Below, one piece after another: positions 7,076 to 13,026 of a stretch of DNA of 13,026 nt. Below the pieces are notes generated by a model that made no database searches, was not told the origin of the DNA, and saw only the letters and a program-made list of their open reading frames with translations. Each line of letters opens with the position of its first letter. Position 1 is the first letter of the stretch. Source of the DNA: Lachnospiraceae bacterium UBA4381 (GTDB taxonomy: Bacteria; Bacillota; Clostridia; Lachnospirales; Lachnospiraceae); the NCBI GenBank assembly GCA_002391105.1, contig DGRT01000002.1, positions 1 to 13,026 on the forward strand, in the 5' to 3' direction. Both the position numbers and the translations under genes were made by a program.

Positions 7076-8458
7076 CTACTTTGACCTTTTCGCCAGCACC
7101 GCATAGTAGAAGCCGTCACTTCCGTCTATTCCCTGAAGAAATGTTCTGTCCTCCACAAGAGTAAAGTCGGCGCCTTCTTCTGACTCGAGAAATGCTTCCA
7201 CAACCTGTCTGTTTTCTGACGGATTAATGGTACAGGTAGAGTAACATATCCTGCCTGAGCTTTTCACATAAAGCGATGCATTTTTAAGTATAATAAGTCC
7301 CTGCTGCGACAGTTCCTTTACTGTATCCGGCGTAACATGATATTTGATATCATTCTTACGTCCTATTATTCCCAGCCCTGAGCAGGGAACATCCGCAAGT
7401 ACTACATCAAATCTTTCCGGCTCCGGTAATACTCTAAGCGCCTCATCAATAAGAGAGGCATCCTTTATCTCTATATTTATTCCGGGTCTATATTCCGTTC
7501 CAAGTCTATGTTCCGGAGAGTCCTGCTGTATTTTATTATTATCAGAAATATAAAACGGAAATCCCAGTCTTTCCGCATTTTCTGCAATTAGTGCTGTCTT
7601 TTTTTCAGAAATATCTCTGGAAACTACTACCGAGCCCTCTGACAGTTCATAAGCCAGCATGCTCTTTCCTCCCGGAGCACTGCAAAGATCCAGCACCCTG
7701 TCTCCCGGCTTTATCCCAGCGTGCGAAACTGTATATACAGAGGTCTCATCCTGAACGGTAAAGAGTCCGTCTTTATATCCAGGCAGGCGCGTGACCATAT
7801 CGTAGCCCTGTATTCTGAGACATCTGTCTGTAAGAACTCCCGGCAGAACATTTATCCCCTTTTCCTCCAGCCTGACTTTATATTCCTCTCGGGAAGTCTT
7901 CATCGTGTTTATTCTGATAACTGTATCATGCTCCTGAAACTGATCCTCCAGTATCTTTCCTGCATTTTCCTTTCCATATGCCGACACCAGGAGGGAGCAT
8001 ATCCACTGAGGGGTAGAATATCTTGTTTCAAGTGAACTCATAAGATATGAATCCAGCTTTCCTTCCTCACTTGCTCTGGATATATTTCTAAGTATTCCAT
8101 TTACAAAGCCTGAGAGTCCTGAGAAGCCCTTCATTTTCGCAAGCTCTACCATCTCCGAAACGACAGCCCTGTTGGGAATACTGTCCATATAGTGAATCTG
8201 ATATATTCCCATCCGAAGGATTATCAGGATTTCTTTTTTTATTTTTTTATTCTTGCCTTTTTGTGAAAATTTAATTATAAGGTGATCAAGTGAGAGTTTT
8301 CTTTCAGTGACTCCCTCTACAAGACGAGTCAGAAATGCCCTCTCCCTTTTATCATCGAACTGATGAATCCTGAGTACGTCACCCAGCACTTCACTTACAT
8401 ACCTTTTTTCATCTTCCACCTTGTAAAGTATATCAAAGGCGATTTCCCGTGCATTCAT
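7076..8458 (-). CDS. rsmB: 16S rRNA (cytosine967-C5)-methyltransferase
   Basis: A 460-residue methyltransferase of the Sun/RsmB family. An N-terminal NusB-like helical RNA-binding domain (about 1-135, with NRAVVSEMVELAK at 96-108 and GFVNGILRN at 117-125) is followed by a Rossmann SAM domain. VLDLCSAPGGKS (255-266) is SAM motif I, ADVPCSGLG (355-363) carries Cys359 of motif IV, and ICYSTCTINPSEN (404-416) carries the catalytic nucleophile Cys409 of motif VI. Between motifs, residues about 305-335 form a less conserved insert. ATG at 8458 has only weak Shine-Dalgarno sequence upstream, just after the 13-bp repeat array. It lies 14 nt before rlmN if the GTG start of rlmN is used. Confidence 0.95.
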   Translation of the reverse strand: MNAREIAFDILYKVEDEKRYVSEVLGDVLRIHQFDDKRERAFLTRLVEGVTERKLSLDHLIIKFSQKGKNKKIKKEILIILRMGIYQIHYMDSIPNRAVVSEMVELAKMKGFSGLSGFVNGILRNISRASEEGKLDSYLMSSLETRYSTPQWICSLLVSAYGKENAGKILEDQFQEHDTVIRINTMKTSREEYKVRLEEKGINVLPGVLTDRCLRIQGYDMVTRLPGYKDGLFTVQDETSVYTVSHAGIKPGDRVLDLCSAPGGKSMLAYELSEGSVVVSRDISEKKTALIAENAERLGFPFYISDNNKIQQDSPEHRLGTEYRPGINIEIKDASLIDEALRVLPEPERFDVVLADVPCSGLGIIGRKNDIKYHVTPDTVKELSQQGLIILKNASLYVKSSGRICYSTCTINPSENRQVVEAFLESEEGADFTLVEDRTFLQGIDGSDGFYYAVLAKRSK

Positions 8459-8517
8459 ATATTTATGCCCGCTTTCTTACCTTTTGTAGATATTACAGCT
8501 TTATCTTTTTGCTTTTT

Positions 8518-8621
8518 CTGTGTTTTATCTCTTCGTTTTATTTCTTTGTTTTATTTCTTTGCTTTACTTCTGCGCTTTATTACTTCACTTTATTTTTTTG
8601 CATTACTTCTTTACTATATAT
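8518..8621. repeat. Degenerate 13-bp tandem repeat array, about eight units
   Basis: On the plus strand units start at 8518, 8531, 8544, 8557, 8570, 8583, 8596 and 8609, consensus CTTYGYTTTAYTT. The two central units (8531, 8544) differ at one base and the outer ones drift. On the transcribed (minus) strand the unit is AARTAAARCRAAG: purine-rich, probably unstructured, with a TAA in most units. Because 13 is not a multiple of 3 these stops fall in successive frames. It fills most of the 190-nt spacer between fmt (stop 8649-8651) and rsmB (ATG 8458). No minus-strand gene fits in the spacer; open plus-strand frames across it are pyrimidine-run artefacts. Confidence 0.8.
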
Positions 8622-8648
8622 CAATTACTTCCTTGCTCTTTATTAAGC

Positions 8649-9596
8649 TTAGCCGATTTTATCGCCCACCTTCATTTTATAACCATTCAGATAAGCAACT
8701 GTATCCATAGGTTTCTTTCCCTCCGGCTGAAGTCTGGTTATCTTCAACCCACGGTCAGCGCATTTTACAACAAAATATGTCTTGGTAACCTCTATAACAG
8801 TTCCCGGTTCTGCTGACTCTGTAGCTGTTTCATCTGACTGATATATATCTACCACCTCAGAGCCCAGAAGCTTGACACTTTTTCCTGCTATGGCAGTAAA
8901 AGCACATGGCCACGGATACAGACCTCTTATAAGTCTTTCTATCACCTCTGCCGGCTGCCCAAAGTCAACCTGCCCCATGCTTTTTTCAAGCTTATGGGTA
9001 TGAGTGCTTTCTTCATCATTCTGTGGGGTACTTGTAACATTTCCGGCTTCAAAATCAGCAAGAGTCTTAACAACAAGCTCCGCTCCCATGCGTGACAGCT
9101 CTCTGGTAAGCGACTCCGTTGTGTGCTTTCCGATGAGTATCCTGTCCTGACTTATGATATCTCCGGTATCGAGACCCTTTTCCATATACATTATAGTAAC
9201 ACCGGTTTCCTCGTCACCACATATTATACTTGTTTCTATAGGAGACGCACCTCTGTGTCTGGGAAGCAGTGACGCATGAATATTTATGCAGCCATATTTC
9301 GGAATCTTCAGAACCTCTTCTGAAAGAATCTGTCCATAGGCTGCAACTACTATAATATCAGGAGCAAGCTTACGAAGAACTTCTACTGCCTCCTGATCTC
9401 TGAGCCTTTCCGGTTGATATACAGGAAGTCCCAGCTCCTCCGCAGCTTTCTTAACATCTGAAGCTATTACCTTCTTTCCTCTTCCCTTTTCTTTATCAGG
9501 CTGGGTATATACACCTACTACATCGTAGCCAGCCTCGCATATCCTCCTGAGCGGCAGAACCGCAAACTCAGGAGTACCCATATATACTACTCTCAA
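8649..9596 (-). CDS. fmt: Methionyl-tRNA formyltransferase
   Basis: A 315-residue cytosolic enzyme that formylates initiator Met-tRNA with 10-formyltetrahydrofolate. N-terminal catalytic domain: VVYMGTPEFA (3-12), TQPDKEKGRGKK (31-42), VVAAYGQIL (83-91), INIHASLLPRHRGASPI (104-120, catalytic Asn105 and His107) and GLDTGDI (141-147, Asp143). The C-terminal OB-fold tRNA-binding domain runs from about 206 (IRGLYPWPCAF). The start is TTG at 9596: the family opening MRxVxMGTP begins exactly there, and AGGGGA lies 7 nt upstream. Starting at the next in-frame ATG (residue 6) would remove the first beta strand. It is paired with def, which removes the formyl group after translation. Confidence 0.96.
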   Translation of the reverse strand: MRVVYMGTPEFAVLPLRRICEAGYDVVGVYTQPDKEKGRGKKVIASDVKKAAEELGLPVYQPERLRDQEAVEVLRKLAPDIIVVAAYGQILSEEVLKIPKYGCINIHASLLPRHRGASPIETSIICGDEETGVTIMYMEKGLDTGDIISQDRILIGKHTTESLTRELSRMGAELVVKTLADFEAGNVTSTPQNDEESTHTHKLEKSMGQVDFGQPAEVIERLIRGLYPWPCAFTAIAGKSVKLLGSEVVDIYQSDETATESAEPGTVIEVTKTYFVVKCADRGLKITRLQPEGKKPMDTVAYLNGYKMKVGDKIG

Positions 9597-9722
9597 TTCA
9601 TCATCCCCTATCCTTATCTATTATTACAGACCATCATATAACTTATCGGAACAAAAGGAAAGGTTTCTTATAAACTGTTCCTTATATGTCACTTCGCAGA
9701 ACCGGTTCCGGAGACGAAAGTA
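9597..9722 (-). other. 126-nt def-fmt spacer, possible leader
   Basis: No gene fits here. On the minus strand GGAACA can pair with TGTTCC (9676-9681 with 9648-9653), while AAGGAA can instead pair with TTCCTT (9679-9684 with 9656-9661); the two stems share bases and exclude each other. A weak extended -10-like element, TGTAATAAT, lies about 30 nt before the fmt TTG but has no matching -35. No T-run terminator is seen. Regulatory meaning is speculative. Confidence 0.3.
9604..9609 (-). promoter_or_regulatory. Ribosome binding site for the TTG start of fmt
   Basis: AGGGGA on the minus strand, 7 nt before TTG (9594-9596). It supports this start over the internal ATG. Confidence 0.6.
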
Positions 9723-10256
9723 TCACTCGTCATTTCCTTCTCCATCATAATCCTCATCATAGTCTTCGTCGTAATCATCCTCATCAGGATTTGCCGGCTC
9801 AACCTTATACAGACCATCAATAGCAAGATCCTTATAAAGAATACCATCCAGATGATCTAGCTCATGGCAGAGAGCTCTGGCAAGCAGCCCCTCTCCCTCT
9901 ACTGTGATAGGATTCATATCCCTGTCCAGTGCATTTACTATTACATGCTCAGGTCTGGAAACCTCCCCCTGAAGTCCGGGCAGACTGAGGCAGCCCTCAG
10001 GTCCTATCTGTTCCCCGTCCGATTCAACTATCTCAGGGTTCACCAGCGCCAGAGGATTTCCATCCATTACATCGATTACAACTATTCTCCTGAGTACACC
10101 AACCTGAGGTGCAGCCAGCCCAACACCATTTGCATCATACATAGTATCAAACATGTCATCTATAAGCTGGCTAAGCCTCTCAGTCATTTCCTTTACCGGT
10201 TTGCACTTCTTTCTGAGTACATCATCACCATCTTCTCTGATTATTCTGATTCCCAT
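9723..10256 (-). CDS. def: Peptide deformylase with acidic C-terminal tail
   Basis: A 177-residue metalloenzyme that removes the N-formyl group from new proteins at the ribosome. All three motifs are intact: GVGLAAPQ (44-51), EGCLS (87-91, metal ligand Cys89) and HELDH (131-135, ligands His131 and His135, catalytic Glu132). The core ends near residue 153. The last 24 residues are an acidic repetitive tail, with DYDE repeated from 161 onward and then GEGNDE; this is longer and more acidic than a usual Def end. ATG at 10256 is preceded by AAAGGCGG, with the GGCGG 8 nt upstream. It lies 46 nt after priA, and fmt follows 126 nt later. Confidence 0.96.
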   Translation of the reverse strand: MGIRIIREDGDDVLRKKCKPVKEMTERLSQLIDDMFDTMYDANGVGLAAPQVGVLRRIVVIDVMDGNPLALVNPEIVESDGEQIGPEGCLSLPGLQGEVSRPEHVIVNALDRDMNPITVEGEGLLARALCHELDHLDGILYKDLAIDGLYKVEPANPDEDDYDEDYDEDYDGEGNDE

Positions 10257-10302
10257 GTTTTATACCGCCTTTCTTTTACTTCGTATTATTATATCTATGT
10301 AA

Positions 10303-12489
10303 TCACACTATCCTCACAGGATTAAAATCAAACTGAATATCCATATCCTTTATCTGCTCAGGAGCTAGCCCATCCACCGTCCCTGCCGGCTTTTCCTCTA
10401 TAAGCTGGAGCAATCCCCTGAATGAATTATCCGCTTCTCTCGCTACATCACGAAGCCTGTCATGGCTTTCTGACTTGATATATATTACTCTTCTGTAAAC
10501 ATTATTGATCCTGTAAATACTCGCCTGAGCCGGACCGATAGTATCAAAAAGAATGCATTTCTCACCATTAGTTATACTGTCACTCTCTATAGCATGCATA
10601 TACTTCTTAAGACTCTCCGCCACCTTTCCGGAAATCGACACAACCGCTCCCTCATCCGGACAGCTCATCACTATAGCCAGCAGCTCATATACAGGAGGAA
10701 AATGTAACAGCTTCCTGTAAGACATCTCATATTCATAGAAGGACTTATAATCCTGAGAAGCAGAGGTAGTTATAGCATAATGCTCCGGCTGATAGGTCTG
10801 TATGACAACCTGTCCCGGAAGAGCACCTCTTCCCGCTCTGCCTGCCGCCTGTGTCAGAAGATCATAGGTTCTTTCTGCAGCTTCAAAATCACCGTCAAAG
10901 AGTCCCAGATCAGCAAGTATATTTCCAACCACAGTGACCTTGGGAAAATCATGTCCCTTGACAATCATCTGGGTACCCACCAGACACTGAGCCTTTCCCT
11001 CACGGAATTTCTTAATTATATCACCATGACTGCCTTTGTTCATGGTTGTATCTCTGTCCATTCGCAGAGTCTTCACCTCCGGAAAAAGCTTCTGCACAGC
11101 CTCTTCCAGCATTTCTGTTCCTGCACCGCAGCCGCCGATCATATTGGACTGACAGGACGGGCATCTGTCCGGCATATTCTCTGTATGCCCGCAGTAATGA
11201 CACATAAGTCTGGTCTTTCCATGAAGAGAAAGTGTAACATCGCAGTTCGGACACTTTATTACCTCTCCACAGCTCCGGCAGGATACAAAAGAATTGAAAC
11301 CTCTTCTGTTGATAAAGAGCATCGCCTGCTCTCCTCTGCCGAATGCCCCCTTCAGCTTATCAGCAAGCGATCTTGAGATAATACTTCTGTTACCGGCTCT
11401 AAGCTCTTCTCTAAGATCCACCACTTCAACTTCCGGCAGTTCAGCGCCACGTACTCTTTCAGAAAGAGTAAGCAGCTTATATTCTCCATTTACAGCCTTA
11501 TAGTAGCTTTCGATGGAAGGAGTAGCCGAACCAAGTACCACCCTGGCTCCCTCCAGCCTCGCTCTCTCGATAGCCACTTCTCTCGCATGATACTTCGGCG
11601 TCATCTCACTCTTATATGCAGTATCATGCTCTTCATCTATTATGATCAGCCCCAAATTCTGAAATGGTGCAAAAAGCGCCGACCTGGGTCCTATCATTAT
11701 ATGGGTTTCCCCGTTTCTGGCTTTCATAAACTCTCTGTACTTCTCACCCTTACTGAGCTGAGAATTGAGAATAGAAATCTTATCCTGAAAATAGCTGCTG
11801 AATCTGGCAACTGTCTGATATGTAAGAGCAATCTCAGGAACGAGTACTATAACATCCTGTCCTCTGGAGATTACCTCCTCCGCCATCTTTATGTAAACCT
11901 CAGTCTTCCCGCTGCCTGTCACGCCATGCAGCAGATACGTCTTCGAGTTATGTAAACCATTTAGCTCTGAAGAGGTGTCAGTCTGAGGGGGAATCGCAGT
12001 AACGTCCTTACCTTCTGACAAGGACTGTTCCTCCTTCATATCCCTGATAAATGTATCTACCACTTCCTGCTGCTTAGGCTCTAAGCTGTCTATAGGTCTA
12101 AACTCCGGAATACTGTCCCTCAGATCGATCTTCGACCTGGTTTCTCTGACCTTTTCCTTTACCGGCATGACTGTCTTCAGAGCTGTGATCATGGTTCCGC
12201 CATAATTCTCCCTGAGCCAGGCAGCCAGCAGTATCAGTTTTGATTCTACACTTATTGCTCCACTGTTAACTTCTGTAATTTTCTTAATCTTATCGATATC
12301 GTAATTAGGCTCCGAAGCCAGACCTATAACATAACCGGTCCTCTCCCTGTTCCCTTTTCCAAAGGGCACCTTTACTACAGAGCCAAGCTTTATATCCGAA
12401 TATAGATCTTCAGGAATCATGTACCTGAAGGGTCTGTCAACACTTGACTCAGAAATATCTATTATTATATCCGCATATCTTTCCGACAT
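10303..12489 (-). CDS. priA: Primosomal protein N' (replication restart helicase PriA)
   Basis: A 728-residue superfamily 2 DNA helicase that recognises stalled forks and reloads the replicative helicase. The N-terminal 3'-DNA-binding region begins YADIIIDIS (5-13) and includes VPFGKGNRERTGYVIG (41-56). Helicase motifs: GVTGSGKT (189-196, Walker A), DEEH (285-288, Walker B), GSATPSIESY (320-329), GTQMIVKGHDFP (505-516) and TQAAGRAGRG (546-555). Between them eight cysteines (404, 407, 413, 416, 430, 433, 443, 446) form the two zinc sites. I chose ATG at 12489 because TGGAGGAAG is well placed in front; the 7-codon-longer GTG at 12510 has no support. Residues about 153-181 are an extra low-complexity linker before Walker A. 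The start overlaps murE by 41 nt, suggesting coupling. Confidence 0.96.
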   Translation of the reverse strand: MSERYADIIIDISESSVDRPFRYMIPEDLYSDIKLGSVVKVPFGKGNRERTGYVIGLASEPNYDIDKIKKITEVNSGAISVESKLILLAAWLRENYGGTMITALKTVMPVKEKVRETRSKIDLRDSIPEFRPIDSLEPKQQEVVDTFIRDMKEEQSLSEGKDVTAIPPQTDTSSELNGLHNSKTYLLHGVTGSGKTEVYIKMAEEVISRGQDVIVLVPEIALTYQTVARFSSYFQDKISILNSQLSKGEKYREFMKARNGETHIMIGPRSALFAPFQNLGLIIIDEEHDTAYKSEMTPKYHAREVAIERARLEGARVVLGSATPSIESYYKAVNGEYKLLTLSERVRGAELPEVEVVDLREELRAGNRSIISRSLADKLKGAFGRGEQAMLFINRRGFNSFVSCRSCGEVIKCPNCDVTLSLHGKTRLMCHYCGHTENMPDRCPSCQSNMIGGCGAGTEMLEEAVQKLFPEVKTLRMDRDTTMNKGSHGDIIKKFREGKAQCLVGTQMIVKGHDFPKVTVVGNILADLGLFDGDFEAAERTYDLLTQAAGRAGRGALPGQVVIQTYQPEHYAITTSASQDYKSFYEYEMSYRKLLHFPPVYELLAIVMSCPDEGAVVSISGKVAESLKKYMHAIESDSITNGEKCILFDTIGPAQASIYRINNVYRRVIYIKSESHDRLRDVAREADNSFRGLLQLIEEKPAGTVDGLAPEQIKDMDIQFDFNPVRIV

Positions 12490-13026
12490 CCTCTTCCTCC
12501 AGTATCTCACCTATAAGGTCTCTTTCATCCATATGATGCTGGACTCCGTTTATCTCCTGATAATCCTCATGTCCCTTTCCGGCAAGAATAATGACATCGC
12601 CCTCTCGCGCATTCATTATGGCATAACGGATAGCTTCCTTACGGTCTATGATATCTATATATTCCCCACCGGTAGGCTTAAGTGTTGAAATGATATCATT
12701 AAGTATCGCCTGAGGATCCTCAGTTCTTGGATTATCACTTGTTACTATACTGAAATCAGCATATTTTCCGGAGACCTCTCCCATCTCATATCTTCTTGTT
12801 TTTGAGCGGTCACCTCCACAGCCGAATACTGTAACGATTCTCTTGGGATTATACTCACGTATAGCATCCAGAAGTGACTTAAGGGCAACACCGTTATGAG
12901 CATAATCTATCATCAGGGTAAACTTATCAGAGATAGGAATCATTTCCACTCTTCCTCTAACCTTGATACACTCCAGTATCCTCTGTATCTCTTCAAAATG
13001 AACCCCCATGCAATCTGCTACAACCA
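12449..13026 (-). CDS. murE: UDP-N-acetylmuramoyl-tripeptide synthetase MurE, C-terminal part (5' end beyond window)
   Basis: About 191 codons of the C-terminal part are visible; the frame stays open to the right edge. The enzyme adds the third amino acid to UDP-MurNAc-L-Ala-D-Glu in the cytosol during peptidoglycan synthesis. Visible motifs: RGRVEMIP (nt about 12936-12959), IDYAHNG (about 12890-12910), VFGCGGDRSKTRR (about 12791-12829), TSDNPRTEDP (about 12713-12742) and GKGHEDYQ. DNPR (12725-12736) is the signature of enzymes that add meso-diaminopimelate rather than lysine. The C-terminal HMDERDLIGEIL corresponds to the usual HFDDRE end; the last dozen residues are a poorly conserved extension within the overlap with priA. 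The catalytic N-terminal and central ATP-binding domains lie outside the window. Confidence 0.93.
   Translation of the reverse strand, partial: VVADCMGVHFEEIQRILECIKVRGRVEMIPISDKFTLMIDYAHNGVALKSLLDAIREYNPKRIVTVFGCGGDRSKTRRYEMGEVSGKYADFSIVTSDNPRTEDPQAILNDIISTLKPTGGEYIDIIDRKEAIRYAIMNAREGDVIILAGKGHEDYQEINGVQHHMDERDLIGEILEEEDVGKICGYNNRYF
12496..12500 (-). promoter_or_regulatory. Ribosome binding site deciding the priA start
   Basis: GGAGG on the minus strand, 6 nt before the ATG at 12489 and inside the 3' end of murE. It favours this ATG over the GTG at 12510. Confidence 0.7.

Noticed and set aside
8518..8621. Origin-like AT-rich 13-mers near priA
   Set aside because: oriC of E. coli has AT-rich 13-mers, but I see no DnaA boxes (TTATCCACA-like), no dnaA/dnaN context and no fitting gene arrangement here.
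8449..8646. 65-codon plus-strand frame giving a Phe/Tyr/Leu-rich hydrophobic peptide, with an AAAGG 9 nt before a GTG
   Set aside because: It resembles a small membrane toxin, but all three plus frames across the pyrimidine-rich 13-bp repeat give similar Phe/Leu/Tyr/Ser peptides, so composition alone explains it.
9699..9708. 10-bp perfect palindrome GAACCGGTTC in the def-fmt spacer
   Set aside because: About one such palindrome is expected per kilobase by chance, and there is no promoter beside it to make it a likely operator.
10257..10302. TATAAT-like box in the priA-def gap
   Set aside because: No -35 partner at 16-18 bp; expected by chance in AT-leaning DNA.
10780..11376. 198-codon plus-strand open frame
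   Set aside because: Antisense to the zinc-site and helicase region of priA, with no recognisable domain. A shadow frame.

Overview
The window is a compact bacterial housekeeping region. It holds ten genes, all on the minus strand, so the operon reads from position 13026 down to 1. The gene set and order closely follow the conserved Bacillota cluster priA-def-fmt-rsmB-rlmN-prpC-prkC-(rsgA)-rpe-thiN known from Bacillus subtilis. AT-leaning composition, strong GGAGG-type ribosome binding sites, a DNPR (meso-diaminopimelate type) MurE and the protein sequences suggest a clostridial Bacillota, most likely a Lachnospiraceae-type gut or rumen anaerobe. That taxonomic call is inference; I cannot name a genus.

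Layout in order of transcription: the 3' part of murE (cell-wall precursor ligase, cut by the right edge) overlaps priA (replication restart helicase) by 41 nt. Then come def and fmt (N-terminal formyl-methionine cycle), a 190-nt spacer with an unusual 13-bp tandem repeat, rsmB and rlmN (rRNA methylation), prpC and prkC (PP2C phosphatase and PASTA Ser/Thr kinase), a 108-nt spacer with a strong hairpin, rpe (pentose phosphate epimerase), thiN (thiamine pyrophosphokinase), and last a divergent sodium:solute-symporter-fold membrane protein that overlaps thiN by one base. At the far left a hairpin with a TTCG loop and a T-run looks like a terminator for a plus-strand gene lying beyond the edge, so the operon probably ends against a convergent neighbour.

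How it fits together: the operon links protein start-site processing (fmt, def), ribosome maturation (rsmB, rlmN), replication restart (priA) and a cell-wall-sensing kinase/phosphatase switch (prkC/prpC) next to a peptidoglycan ligase (murE). Spacings are mostly tight (1-nt overlap to about 50 nt), which suggests translational coupling. No gene-free stretch exceeds 300 bases. The longest are 190 nt (fmt-rsmB), 126 nt (def-fmt), 117 nt (left edge) and 108 nt (prkC-rpe).

I see no mobile element, CRISPR array, tRNA, rRNA, defence gene or phage gene, and no clear new multi-gene system. The items most worth a second look are: the symporter-fold protein that has lost the usual sodium-site residues and is coupled to thiN; the 13-bp repeat array; the absence of rsgA from its usual place after prkC; the acidic repeat tail on Def; and the extra C-terminal domain on PrkC.
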